Positions 1-7,675 of a DNA stretch of 64,000 nt are shown here, in pieces (within the stretch, counting starts at the first letter, position 1; each line of letters begins with the position of its first letter). Below the pieces are notes generated by a model. It made no database searches. It was not told the DNA's origin and saw only the letters and a list, made by a program, of their open reading frames with translations. The translations under genes were made by a program, and so were the position numbers. The DNA comes from Palsa-504 sp963739135 (GTDB lineage Bacteria; Actinomycetota; Actinomycetes; Streptosporangiales; Streptosporangiaceae), in NCBI GenBank assembly GCA_963739135.1, contig CAVTZG010000021.1, positions 186,001 to 250,000 of the forward strand, given 5' to 3'.

Positions 1-1
1 C

Positions 2-685
2 CAGGGCGCGGGCGCGCTGATCGTGACCCCGCGAGCCCAGGCCGCCACCGGCGCCGCCTGGAACGAAGACCGCACGGCCGCGATCAGCACGGTGCTGCGG
101 CGCTACCCGGCTCTGGGGGTCATCGAGGACGACCATGTCGGGCCGGTCGCCGGGGTGCCCGCGTTCTCGGCGGGCGGCGGCGCCGGCGGGCGCGAGCGCT
201 GGGTCACCATCCGCTCGGTCTCCAAGTCACTCGGCCCTGACCTGCGGCTCGCGGTCATGGCCGGGGACGAGGCCACCATCGCCCGGGTGGCGGGCCGCCA
301 GGCGCTGGGCACCGGGTGGGTGAGCTACCAGCTGCAGGAACTGGTCGCGGACCTGTGGGCCGACCCGGCCGTGGCCCGCGCGCTGCGTACCGCGGCGGGG
401 GTGTACGCGCGCCGCGGCGACGCGTTGCGGTCAGCCCTGCGCGATCACGGGATCACCGCGAGCGGCCGGTCCGGCTTCACCTGCTGGGTCCCGGTCTCCG
501 ACGAGGACGGCGTCGCATCCTCTCTGGTCTCGGCGGGCTGGGCGGTGGCCCCCGGGCAGCGGTTCCGCATCGCCGCGCCGCCGGGCGTCAGGATCTCGTT
601 TGCCAGCCTGGAGGCGGATGATGCCGCCTCATTCGCGGCCGACTTCGCCCGCGCACTGCGGCACCGGGCCGCCCGCCTGGACTGA
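2..685 (+). CDS. MocR-type GntR regulator / aminotransferase domain, 3' part
   Basis: The frame is open from the left edge, so the N-terminus is missing. The visible 227 residues are the second half of a fold-type I aminotransferase domain. IEDDHVG near the start supplies the PLP-interacting Asp region, and SVSKSLGPDLRLA contains the Schiff-base lysine followed by the phosphate-binding Arg. In actinomycetes this arrangement is most often the effector domain of MocR/PdxR-like GntR regulators, which sense PLP or amino acids, with the winged helix N-terminal and here off-window. A plain class I/II aminotransferase cannot be excluded. The end is a TGA at 683-685. Confidence 0.75.
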   Translation, partial: QGAGALIVTPRAQAATGAAWNEDRTAAISTVLRRYPALGVIEDDHVGPVAGVPAFSAGGGAGGRERWVTIRSVSKSLGPDLRLAVMAGDEATIARVAGRQALGTGWVSYQLQELVADLWADPAVARALRTAAGVYARRGDALRSALRDHGITASGRSGFTCWVPVSDEDGVASSLVSAGWAVAPGQRFRIAAPPGVRISFASLEADDAASFAADFARALRHRAARLD

Positions 686-725
686 GCCCAGCGGATCCTC
701 ATGGCCAGAAGGTTACGCTCGGGCT

Positions 726-1154
726 GTGGCCGCGAGCTGGGACGCAGCGGCGGCGGGCGTGTTGCGCCTGCCGTCGGGCCGGCTCGTGCGCGGCCGGGCT
801 CTGCTCAGGCCACTGCCGGCCGGGCCGGTGCCCGCCTTCGGGCTGTACCTGCTGGGCCGCAGGCCGCCGCCGGTGCCGTGGGAGAGCCGGTGGCTGGCGT
901 GGCCCGACTTCGGGCTGCCGTCCGACCGCGCGGCCGCGGGTGACGCGCTGCGCGAGGCCTGGGCGCGGGCCGGGACCGAACGCGTCGAAATCGCCTGCGC
1001 GGGCGGGCACGGGCGCACCGGCACCGCCTTGGCCTGCCTCGCCGTCCTGGACGGGATTCCCGGCCCCGAGGCGGTCGCCTACGTCAGGGAGCACTACGCC
1101 GCGCGGGCCGTCGAGACGCCGTGGCAGCGTCGCTTCGTGTCCCGCTTCGGCTAG
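726..1154 (+). CDS. Protein-tyrosine / dual-specificity phosphatase-like protein
   Basis: A 142-residue protein if it starts at the GTG at 726 (MAASWDAAAAG). The frame is open further upstream but overlaps the preceding gene without family similarity. Near residue 96 it carries ACAGGHGRTGT, the C-x5-R-T phosphate-binding loop of cysteine-dependent phosphatases (Cys nucleophile, Arg phosphate ligand). The length fits compact actinobacterial PTP-like proteins. The substrate is unknown. The stop TAG shares bases with the stop of the converging small gene at 1151, a CTAG stop-to-stop overlap. Family call firm, role unknown. Confidence 0.72.
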   Translation: MAASWDAAAAGVLRLPSGRLVRGRALLRPLPAGPVPAFGLYLLGRRPPPVPWESRWLAWPDFGLPSDRAAAGDALREAWARAGTERVEIACAGGHGRTGTALACLAVLDGIPGPEAVAYVREHYAARAVETPWQRRFVSRFG

Positions 1155-1501
1155 CGGCTCGCCTCGGTGGCTTCCGACGGGATCGCCCTGAGCGGGAGGG
1201 TGATAAAGGCGAACTCGCGCAGCGCGGCCGTGTTGGGCCCGCTGACGCCGTCGGCCTGGTGCCCGCCCGCGGCGGGCTCGATGGCGAGTATGGTCAGCTG
1301 CCCGCCCGCCAGGTCATGCTCGCGCGCCCAGCCGCGCAGCGCCTCGATGACGTCGGCCACGTGATAGGCGCAGGCCAGGGCCTGCCGGTGGGCCTGCTGG
1401 GGCGGCGAGGCCTCGAGCTGGACCTGGAAGCACGCTCCGTGCCGGCAGCGGGGACCGGCGTCGCAGGCGGCAGACGGAGCGGAGGCCTCCGGGGAGATCA
1501 T
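1151..1501 (-). CDS. Small conserved-type hypothetical protein with Cys cluster
   Basis: 116 residues from the ATG at 1501 (MISPEASAPSAACDAG). The frame stays open upstream to 1786, but that part is low complexity and crosses a strong hairpin at 1595-1625, so the inner ATG is preferred. Near the N-terminus lies a C-x5-C-x4-C cluster (CDAGPRCRHGAC) that could bind metal. The middle (AYHVADVIEALRGWAREH) looks like an amphipathic helix followed by a GGQLTILAIEP strand. I do not recognise the family. It converges on the phosphatase gene and its stop overlaps that gene's stop. Confidence 0.5.
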   Translation of the reverse strand: MISPEASAPSAACDAGPRCRHGACFQVQLEASPPQQAHRQALACAYHVADVIEALRGWAREHDLAGGQLTILAIEPAAGGHQADGVSGPNTAALREFAFITLPLRAIPSEATEASR

Positions 1502-1594
1502 GTGCCGTCCGGATCGGCGGGGGCATCCCCGTGGTCCGGTGTCCGTCGCGCGGTCATTACCGGCTTTTCCTCCCTGGCAGCGCCCGGCACTCCT

Positions 1595-1625
1595 ATGGCC
1601 CTCCCGTCGCCAACGGGAGGGCCAT
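1595..1625. terminator. Perfect 13-bp hairpin, terminator- or attenuator-like
   Basis: ATGGCCCTCCCGT at 1595-1607 and its exact reverse complement at 1613-1625 flank a 5-nt loop. No U-tract follows on either strand. It lies 94 bp upstream of the minus-strand start at 1501, so it would sit in that gene's leader if transcription starts further up, or insulate it from the AT-richer gap. Confidence 0.5.
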
Positions 1626-2255
1626 CCCCCGTCAATAGGATGACAGCCAGCCCGCACGGAAATGCGGTGCCACATCGGCCGCCTGAGCAATAGTGACCGC
1701 AACGGGGTGCGTCGCGCTACCCCATTGGCAATATTCGCCTCATTTTCCACGTAAATGTGTAGTTGACCGAATACTCTCTGCACCAAGCCCGAGGTGACCC
1801 GAGGCAGCCTGCGTCTCAGGCCAACCGAAGCCGCGCCAGCTAAAGCCGTAGAGTTCCTGTTATTTCGCCTTATGCCCGTCGCGCGTTATGTCATGTGTTT
1901 GCGCGATCTTGATCAAGCCGCCGTTTGTTGATCTTTCAGCCGCGGGCACCCGTAAATGTTAGCGCACACCCAGACGCACGTGCAGAACGGTCAGCGCAAT
2001 TGCATCAGCATGCAAGCGCAAATGACCGATGCATTGATGATTGGCTCGCACCGGAAACATTTAGGCCCGCCGGCATTGGGAGTCCAGCCTCCAGCCCTCC
2101 GGCCCTCCCCGCCGCTCCTCGCCCCCGGATGCGGCCCGTCGCCCGGCAGTTTCGTACCGTCTCCCACGGCCTATAGTCTGCTAATACAGTCGGGAAACTA
2201 GCTTTACGGCGCGGTCATCTCGCGGACAGGTAGGTCATACCTATACCGTTAGCCC
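1626..2255. other. Long AT-richer non-coding gap
   Basis: No credible gene is visible in about 630 bp. Base composition is clearly lower in GC than the surroundings, especially 1690-1770, 1850-1970 and 2000-2060. Small dyads are present: CTTGATCAAG at 1908-1917 and TTGCAT-4 nt-ATGCAA at 2000-2015. The block precedes the O-methyltransferase at 2256 and may hold its promoter and nucleoid-protein or regulator sites. No confident -10/-35 pair could be assigned. Confidence 0.45.
2228..2242 (+). promoter_or_regulatory. Candidate operator dyad before the O-methyltransferase
   Basis: AGGTA-GGTCA-TACCT is a perfect 5-bp inverted repeat with a 5-nt spacer, ending 13 nt before the ATG at 2256. The position suits a repressor site or a translational element. 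The dyad is short and could be chance. Confidence 0.25.
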
Positions 2256-2915
2256 ATGGCACAGCGCTCCGAACAGATCAGCCTTCACCTGAACGCGTAC
2301 CTCACTGCGCACAGCAGCCCGCCGGACGCCGTCCTGCGGGAGCTGGCCAACGAGACCGCTGAGCTGTTCCCGAACGAGACCGGCTTGCAGATCCCCTCCG
2401 AGCAGGGCACGTTCATGACCCTGCTCACCCAGCTGGCCGGCGCCGCGTCGGCGATCGAGATCGGTACCTTCACCGGTTACTCCTCGATCTGCATCGCCCG
2501 GGGGCTCACCAGGGACGGAAGCCTGCTGTGCTGCGACATCAGCGAGGAGTGGACCTCGGTCGCCCGGAAGTACTGGGAGAAGGCGGGCCTGGCGGACCGG
2601 ATCGAGCTGCGGCTCGGCCCGGCCCTGGACACGCTCAGCTCGCTGCCCGACGAGGAACTGTTCGACCTGGCCTTCATCGACGCGGACAAGGACGGCTACC
2701 TCGGCTACTGGCGGCACGTCGTGCCGCGGGTGCGCTCCGGCGGGCTGATCATGGTCGACAACACGTTCTCGCACGGCCGCGTGATCGACGCGGGCAACGA
2801 CAATCCCGCCGTGATCGCGATCAGGGATTTCAATGATCACGCCGCCGCCGACGACCGCGTGGACCTGGTCATGGTGCCCATCGGGGACGGCCTGACACTA
2901 GCGCGCAAGAAGTAA
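2256..2915 (+). CDS. SAM-dependent O-methyltransferase, COMT type
   Basis: 219 residues, the normal length of the caffeoyl-CoA/catechol O-methyltransferase family (Methyltransf_3), cytosolic and metal dependent. The SAM-binding motif is AIEIGTFTGYSS near residues 69-80. The acidic LLCCDISEEW follows, then the metal/catalytic AFIDADKDGYLGYW near 142-155 and GGLIMVDNTFSHGRV near 163-177. The family methylates catechol-type hydroxyls. The substrate cannot be deduced. It stands alone between the AT-rich gap and the converging livF gene, so it is probably monocistronic. Confidence 0.88.
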   Translation: MAQRSEQISLHLNAYLTAHSSPPDAVLRELANETAELFPNETGLQIPSEQGTFMTLLTQLAGAASAIEIGTFTGYSSICIARGLTRDGSLLCCDISEEWTSVARKYWEKAGLADRIELRLGPALDTLSSLPDEELFDLAFIDADKDGYLGYWRHVVPRVRSGGLIMVDNTFSHGRVIDAGNDNPAVIAIRDFNDHAAADDRVDLVMVPIGDGLTLARKK

Positions 2916-2988
2916 CCGATCGGGTCGCCCCGTACGGCGTCGAGGTCGACGTGTGAGGTAGCGGCAGCAACTGACCAGGGCGGCGCGC

Positions 2989-3777
2989 CTAGCCTGGGCT
3001 GACCACGCCGCCGAGGTAGAGCGCGCCGATCTCCGGGTTCTCCAGCACCTCGCGGCCGGTGCCGGACAGCCGCACGCGGCCGTTCTCCATCACCACGCCG
3101 TGGCTGGACAGCCGCAGGCCGGCCCGCGCGTTCTGCTCCACGAGCAGCATCGTGGTGCCCGCCGCGTTCATCTGCCTGATCGCGTCGAACACGGTCCGCA
3201 GGATCTTCGGCGCCAGGCCCATCGACGGCTCGTCGAGCAGCAGCAGCCGGGGCTCGAGCATCAGCGCGCGGGCGAACTCGACCAGCCGCTGCTGACCGCC
3301 GGACAGGCTGCCCGCCTTCTGCCCGGCCCAGCCGGCGATCTGGGGGAACACCTCGAAGACGGCCGCGAGCCTGCGCGCGGTCAGCGCCCGGTCGGACAGG
3401 ATGTAGCCGCCGAGCTCGACGTTCTCGCGGACCGTCATGTCCCGGAACAGGCTGTGGTTCTGCGGCACTTGCACCACGCCCAGCCGGAGGACCTGGCGCG
3501 GCGACCGGCCGACGAGATCCTGGCCGTCCAGCACCATCGACCCCAGCCGCGGCCGCAGCAGCCCGCTGATCGCCGCCATCAGCGTCGATTTGCCCGCACC
3601 GTTCGGGCCCACGACGCAGGTGATCCCGCCCTCGGGGACCTCCAGGGACACCCCCCGTAGCACGTCCCCGCCGCCGTACCCCGCCACCAGGCCGTCAATC
3701 TTTAGTACCGAACGGGCCGTGGTGCTTGTCCCCTGGGTCGGTCCGGCGGGCACCGGGCTACTGGCTGGCACCGTCAT
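2989..3777 (-). CDS. livF: Branched-chain amino acid type ABC transporter ATPase LivF
   Basis: A 262-residue ABC ATPase. Walker A is GPNGAGKS (residues 57-64), the Q-loop region is VVQVPQNHSLF, the signature is LSGGQ (about 158-162), Walker B is LLLLDEPSMGLAP, and the switch region is LLVEQNA. MGLAP and LYLGG near the C-terminus are typical of LivF, which energises high-affinity branched-chain amino acid or amide import with LivG, LivH, LivM and a binding protein. Its ATG at 3777 overlaps the end of a livG remnant, the usual livG-livF coupling. Because the rest of the operon is absent, this copy may lack its partner. Confidence 0.85.
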   Translation of the reverse strand: MTVPASSPVPAGPTQGTSTTARSVLKIDGLVAGYGGGDVLRGVSLEVPEGGITCVVGPNGAGKSTLMAAISGLLRPRLGSMVLDGQDLVGRSPRQVLRLGVVQVPQNHSLFRDMTVRENVELGGYILSDRALTARRLAAVFEVFPQIAGWAGQKAGSLSGGQQRLVEFARALMLEPRLLLLDEPSMGLAPKILRTVFDAIRQMNAAGTTMLLVEQNARAGLRLSSHGVVMENGRVRLSGTGREVLENPEIGALYLGGVVSPG

Positions 3778-4000
3778 CCGCCTCTCCTGAGTCCTCCTCC
3801 GCTTCCCCGATGTCCTCGCCGAGGTACGCGTCGAGAACCCGGCGGTCGGTGCGGACGATATCGGGCGGCCCGGCGGCCACCACGGTGCCCGAGTCGAGCA
3901 CGGTGACCTGATGGCACAGCCCCATCACGAACTCCATGTTGTGCTCGACGATGAGGAAGGTCTTGCCCGCCGCGTTCAGCTCCTCCTTCTCGTTGTTCCG
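3758..4000 (-). pseudogene. livG: Decapitated livG: only the C-terminal ~75 codons remain
   Basis: Read on the minus strand, the frame ending at TAG 3758-3760 gives LNAAGKTFLIVEHNMEFVMG, then LDSGTVVAAGPP, IVRTDRR and VLDAYLGED. This is the unmistakable LivG C-terminus, and its stop lies inside livF as in intact operons. Upstream of about 3990 the homology ceases. There is no start codon, Walker A or signature motif, and the preceding bases belong to the dehydrogenase gene ending at 4009. The junction implies a deletion or rearrangement that joined an unrelated gene to a livG tail. Confidence 0.8.
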
Positions 4001-4008
4001 GTCATTTG

Positions 4009-4974
4009 TTAGTAAGCCGTTAACTCGGTTTCATCGGTTTCGAGCCCGTCCGGAACGTCGGCATGCTCACTGACGAGAGTCAGGCCCGCTGAGTCGGCCT
4101 GCTGCTGCAGGAGCGCGGCGAAGTCGGCGTCGCCGTATCCGCGTCCTACCAGGCCCTGGATGAGCTGATGAACAGTCGCGGCCACCGGCATCGGCACCTC
4201 GTGCTCCCGCGCTGCGGCCAGGCCGAGGTCGAAATCCTTCCGCAGCAACGTAGCCGTGAACGTGGCCTCGAAGTCCAGGTTCACATAGGCGGGTGACTTG
4301 TAGCCGGTGAATAGCGAACCCATCACACTCTTGTTGAGGCAGGCCAGGAAGGCCTGCCTGCTGATGCCGCTCTTTTCCGCGAGCACCGTTATCTCGGCGA
4401 GGGACTGCGCGACCACGCCCAGGAACAGGTTGTGGCAGAGCTTCACCGTCCTGGCCGCCTCGCCCTCGCCGACATAGGTAACGCCGCGGCCGAGCATACT
4501 CAGGTAGGGCTCGGCGATGGCGAACGCCTCCCGGGGTCCGGAGACGGCGGCCGTCATTTTCCCGGCCCGCACCACCTTGGGGTTGCCCATCACGGGTGCG
4601 GCGAGAAACGCGGTCCCGCGCTCGGCGATCTCCGCCCGCACCCGCGCGGAGGCCTCGACCGAGACGGTGGAGCAATCGATGAGGACAGCAGGCGCGGCTC
4701 CGTTGCCTCCCGACATCAGCCCATGCGGGCCGAGCACGGCGGCGGTCAGGTCGTCGGACGTGCCGACGGTGACGAAGACGATGTCCCTGGCGGCCAGCTC
4801 GGCAGCAGATCCGGCCGGCTTGGCCCCCAGCCTGACCAGCGGATCCGCCTTGGCCGCGGAGCGGTTGTAGACGGCGAGATCGCAGCCGGCGGCCAGCAGG
4901 CGACGGGCCATCTCGATGCCCATGCGCCCGGTGCCCAGCCAGCCGAGCCGACGTGCATTCTCATGTCCGACCAT
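4009..4974 (-). CDS. 6-phosphogluconate / 3-hydroxyisobutyrate dehydrogenase-like NAD(P) oxidoreductase
   Basis: 321 residues. The N-terminal Rossmann motif is GWLGTGRMG (residues 11-19), followed by VYNRSAAKADPL. DCSTVSVEAS lines the substrate pocket, GNPKVVRAGKM matches the G-x-x-x-A-x-x-G family block, and KLCHNLFLG near 175 carries the catalytic lysine of beta-hydroxyacid dehydrogenases. The C-terminal all-helical domain is complete. The family oxidises 3-hydroxy acids or reduces semialdehydes. The substrate is unknown. The LacI gene lies upstream on the same strand, and two dyads between them suggest sugar- or acid-responsive control. The stop abuts the livG remnant. Confidence 0.82.
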   Translation of the reverse strand: MVGHENARRLGWLGTGRMGIEMARRLLAAGCDLAVYNRSAAKADPLVRLGAKPAGSAAELAARDIVFVTVGTSDDLTAAVLGPHGLMSGGNGAAPAVLIDCSTVSVEASARVRAEIAERGTAFLAAPVMGNPKVVRAGKMTAAVSGPREAFAIAEPYLSMLGRGVTYVGEGEAARTVKLCHNLFLGVVAQSLAEITVLAEKSGISRQAFLACLNKSVMGSLFTGYKSPAYVNLDFEATFTATLLRKDFDLGLAAAREHEVPMPVAATVHQLIQGLVGRGYGDADFAALLQQQADSAGLTLVSEHADVPDGLETDETELTAY

Positions 4975-5097
4975 CCCGCCAGACCCCTCCCGCCAAGGTC
5001 ACAATCGTTTGCACACGACCTTGGCCTCGCGCCGCTTCATTTGTCAATGGCGGATGGCCAACCTGTTATCAAAGCCGTATCAAATGGTTTTCCCGGA

Positions 5098-5122
5098 AAT
5101 CGGGACAACTCGGGTCCCGATT
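5098..5122. promoter_or_regulatory. Inverted repeat, possible second operator
   Basis: AATCGGGAC (5098-5106), a 7-nt spacer, and its exact complement GTCCCGATT (5114-5122). It lies 124 bp upstream of the dehydrogenase ATG, closer to a likely promoter than the 5242 palindrome. A regulator site or a leader hairpin is possible. Confidence 0.35.
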
Positions 5123-5241
5123 CTCCCGGTCCGGTCGGGTCTCTGCTCCAAATATCCTGTAACACCTGACGCTGTGTCACTATTCTCACACAGGCCACCG
5201 CTGATATCCCACCAGTCCCGTAGGTAACTCGGTCGTGCCCA

Positions 5242-5253
5242 GCAATCGATTGC
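5242..5253. promoter_or_regulatory. Perfect LacI-type operator palindrome
   Basis: GCAATCGATTGC is fully palindromic with a central CG step, the hallmark of LacI/GalR operators, in which the hinge helices intercalate at the central CpG. It sits between the lacI stop (5294) and the dehydrogenase start (4974). The simplest reading is a site for the adjacent LacI protein acting on the dehydrogenase gene. The assignment is inferred from motif form and proximity. Confidence 0.55.
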
Positions 5254-5293
5254 GGCGTGTCTGGGCGGGCGGGGTCCCCGGGTCAGCCCGGAG

Positions 5294-6403
5294 TCACCCG
5301 CGGCTCCGGCGCGCCGGAGCCGCGCGCAGCGGGACCGGCGCGACGCCTGCTCCGGCCGCTTCAGCCTGCTGGGACGGCGCGGCCAAGGGCGCCGCGGTCG
5401 ACCCCCGGACCACGAGCTCGGGCGCGAGATAGAGGATCTTCACCGGCGCCTCATGCTCGCCGATGCGCTCGAGCAGCAGCTGCGCCGCCTCGGTGCCCAG
5501 CTGGTAGTGGGGGAATCGGACGGAGGTGAGCGGCGGCCTGAGCCTGTCGATGAACGGCATGTCGTTGAAGCCGACGACCGAAATGTCATCCGGGCACTGC
5601 AGGCCGGCCTCGTCGAGCGCCGCGTTGAAGCCGATGGCCAGCATGTCGTTGGCAGCGGCCACCGCGGTGAAGCCTCCCGCGCGGGCCAGCAGCTCGCGTC
5701 CGCATCGCAGGCCTTCCTCGACCGTATACCGGCCGGCGTACCCGATCAGGTCCTCGCTGACCTCAAGCCGGTGGGATGCCATGCCGTCGCGGAATCCGCG
5801 CAGTCGGCTCACCCCCGTTGATGCCTCCTGCGGCCCGGCGATATGCGCGACGCGGGTGTGGCCGAGCTTGGCTAGGTGGGCGACGGCCATCCAGGCGCCC
5901 TGCTCGTTGTCGACGGAGACCGAGGAGAAGCTGTAGTCCTGCGATAGCCGGTTCATCAGCACCACGGGCATATCCGCCGCCGCGGCCTCGGCCAGCAACT
6001 GGTCGTGCAGGGTAGCGGTCGCCAGGACGAAGCCGTCCACGTGGCGCGCCCGCATCTGCTCGAAGAGCAGGCGCTCCCGGCTGGCGTCGGCGTCGGTGTT
6101 GCCGAGCAGCGCCACGTAGCCGGCGGCGGCCAGCTTGTCTTCGAGGCCGCGTACGATCGGCGGGAACAGCGGGTTGTTCAGGTCGGGGATCAGCACTCCG
6201 ACGGTGTGCGAGCGGCGGGTCCGCAGGCTGCGGGCGACTGGGTTGGGCCGGTAGCCGAGCTTGGCCGCGGCGGCGGTCACCCGGCGCGCGGTATCCTCGC
6301 TGACCAGGATCCGAGTTTCCGGATTGAGCGCGCGCGAGGCGGTCGCGGGATGGACGCGGGCTGCGTTGGCCACGTCCCGCAGGGTGGCCGGCCGGTCAGG
6401 CAT
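5294..6403 (-). CDS. LacI-family transcriptional regulator
   Basis: 369 residues. The N-terminal helix-turn-helix is TLRDVANAARVHPATASRAL (residues 7-26), then the hinge region RPNPVARSLRTRRSHTVGV and a periplasmic-binding-protein-like sensor fold (PDLNNPLFPPIVRGLE, HVDGFVLA, SVDNEQGAWMAVAHL, DDISVVGFNDMPF). The C-terminus has a low-complexity Ala/Pro tail of about 25 residues beyond the family norm. The effector is probably a sugar or related metabolite. The gene precedes the dehydrogenase on the same strand, and a consensus-like palindrome lies just past its stop, so it likely controls that neighbour. Confidence 0.9.
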   Translation of the reverse strand: MPDRPATLRDVANAARVHPATASRALNPETRILVSEDTARRVTAAAAKLGYRPNPVARSLRTRRSHTVGVLIPDLNNPLFPPIVRGLEDKLAAAGYVALLGNTDADASRERLLFEQMRARHVDGFVLATATLHDQLLAEAAAADMPVVLMNRLSQDYSFSSVSVDNEQGAWMAVAHLAKLGHTRVAHIAGPQEASTGVSRLRGFRDGMASHRLEVSEDLIGYAGRYTVEEGLRCGRELLARAGGFTAVAAANDMLAIGFNAALDEAGLQCPDDISVVGFNDMPFIDRLRPPLTSVRFPHYQLGTEAAQLLLERIGEHEAPVKILYLAPELVVRGSTAAPLAAPSQQAEAAGAGVAPVPLRAAPARRSRG

Positions 6404-6540
6404 GGCTCATCTCGCTCGCTCCCCCACCAGACGCGCGGGGTCCTCAGCCGCACGTCATCCCACTTCGACCGCACTAACACTATCGCTGCGATCGGTTGTA
6501 CCGCACTATCCGCCGGGTTGCTATTCATCCCCCCAGGTTG
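6404..6540. other. lacI upstream region
   Basis: No gene is seen. It contains the presumed lacI promoter on the minus strand and an imperfect CGATCG-centred dyad near 6480-6495 that might serve autoregulation. An 11-bp direct repeat (GGTTGCTATTC) occurs at 6517-6527 and again at 6537-6547. No function is assigned. Confidence 0.3.
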
Positions 6541-6727
6541 CTATTCGCCCGCGGCCGAGGGGGTGAGCATCGCGGCGGGCAGCGTGCGCGCGAGCACGCC
6601 TCGATGGGTCGGCACCGCCTCGGCGTGACGCCGCTCGCCCGCCTCGGTCAGCACCACGTAGATGCCCCGCCGGTCTCCCTCGCAGCTGCACCGCTCGACC
6701 AGAACTTCGGAGCCGAAGGCGGCTGCT
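6541..6727 (-). pseudogene. MarR-family regulator remnant (C-terminal wing only)
   Basis: On the minus strand the frame ending at TAG 6541-6543 reads LVERCSCEGDRRGIYVVLTE, then AGERRHAEAVPTHRGVLART. This matches the winged-helix wing (D-R-R-G-x-x-V-x-L-T-x-x-G) and following helix of MarR regulators. Upstream of about 6727 the frame gives stops and no MarR core, so the recognition helix and N-terminus are gone. It occupies most of the otherwise empty 6404-6790 gap between lacI and thiD. Confidence 0.6.
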
Positions 6728-6790
6728 AACCGGGACGAACGGAGAACCCGGTTCGGCTAGGGCGGGACCGGACGGCCGGGAAAATTCGGT

Positions 6791-7675
6791 TCAGGACACG
6801 GGCAGGAGGCCGTGCAGGGCGTGCACCGGGCCTTCACCCTGGCCCAGCCCGGACAGGCCGTGCGCCACGGCGTCGCCGGCCACCGCGGCGGCCTGCTGGG
6901 CCGCCGCGGGCAGGGACAGCCCGGCCGCCAGTCCGGCGGCGAGCGCCGCGGAATGGGTGCAGCCGGCGCCGTGGGTGGCGGCGATGCGGCAGCGGGTTAC
7001 CGGGATGGCCAGGTGCCGGGAGCCGTCGAACAGATGGTCAACGGGCTCTTCGCCGTGGCCTCCGGTGACCAGGGCGGCCCGGGCGCCCATCTCGACCAGG
7101 GCTTCGGAGAGCTTGGACCGGTCCTCGGTGGCGATCCCGGTCAGCGCCTGGGCTTCGGGGAGATTGGGGGTCACCACAGTGGCCAGCGGGAAGAGCCGCG
7201 CGATCAGGGTCCCGATCGCATCGGGCAGCAGCAGCCGGCTGCCGGAACTGGCCACCATGACCGGATCCACTACCAGCGGCAGGTCCCGTGGCGCCAGCGC
7301 GTCGGCGACCGCCTCGATCAGCGGCTTGGAGAACAGCATGCCGGTCTTGGCCGCGTCCGCCCCGATGTCGTCCAGGACGGCGTCGATCTGGGCCCGGACG
7401 AAGGCGGGCGGGAGCTCATGGATAGCGGTCACGCCCGCGGTGTTCTGCGCGGTCAGCGCGACGATGGCGGACATGCCGTGCGCGCCGCAGCGCGCGAACG
7501 CCTTGAGGTCCGCCTGGATGCCGGCGCCGCCACCCGAGTCCGACGAGGCGATGGTCAGCACCCGTGGTATGTCCCTCCCTGTCGGGGGGGCCGAGGGGGT
7601 CTGGGGGGAAAGGTTTCCCCCCAGGAGCAGGGGGGGTCTGGGGGGGATCGTTCCCCCCGGGCTAACACCGCTCAT
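6791..7675 (-). CDS. thiD: Hydroxymethylpyrimidine / phosphomethylpyrimidine kinase ThiD
   Basis: A 294-residue ribokinase-fold enzyme that phosphorylates HMP and HMP-P for thiamine synthesis. Motifs: VLTIASSDSGGGAGIQADLK (HMP/ATP site), GAHGMSAIVALTAQNT, AAKTGMLFS, LVVDPVMVASSG, VVTPNLPEA, and the C-terminal anion-hole/catalytic stretch ATHGAGCTHSAALAAGLA. Near its end GCTHS replaces the more common GTGC-T-S order. The first ~35 residues (SPGGTIPPRPPLLLGGNLSP) are not ThiD. They derive from G-run palindromic repeats, and a start nearer IPRVLTIASSD is possible. Its ATG overlaps the thiG stop (ATGA), so it is the last gene of the riboswitch-controlled operon. Confidence 0.9.
   Translation of the reverse strand: MSGVSPGGTIPPRPPLLLGGNLSPQTPSAPPTGRDIPRVLTIASSDSGGGAGIQADLKAFARCGAHGMSAIVALTAQNTAGVTAIHELPPAFVRAQIDAVLDDIGADAAKTGMLFSKPLIEAVADALAPRDLPLVVDPVMVASSGSRLLLPDAIGTLIARLFPLATVVTPNLPEAQALTGIATEDRSKLSEALVEMGARAALVTGGHGEEPVDHLFDGSRHLAIPVTRCRIAATHGAGCTHSAALAAGLAAGLSLPAAAQQAAAVAGDAVAHGLSGLGQGEGPVHALHGLLPVS
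7593..7662. repeat. G-run palindromic repeat, two diverged units
   Basis: Two ~37-bp units of the form AG-G6/7-TCTG-G6/7-(8 nt)-C6 (7593-7628 and 7629-7662). Each can fold as a G-run/C-run hairpin. They encode the Pro/Gly-rich extra N-terminus of ThiD. The same unit occurs three times in selB at 36968-37093, so this is a dispersed family. Confidence 0.7.

Larger units (their letters stand above)
4975..5293. other. 319-bp control region upstream of the dehydrogenase
   Basis: No gene is seen. The stretch holds a 9-bp inverted repeat (5098-5122) and a perfect 12-bp palindrome (5242-5253), listed separately. The composition around 5030-5170 is less GC-rich than the flanks, as expected for a promoter. 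No confident -10/-35 was assigned. Confidence 0.5.

Noticed and set aside
699..1094. Minus-strand open frames over the phosphatase gene
   Set aside because: They are antisense to the C-x5-R phosphatase and show Gln/Arg/Gly-rich shadow composition.
2241..2840. 199-residue minus-strand frame over the O-methyltransferase
   Set aside because: No motif, while the plus strand has the full methyltransferase pattern.
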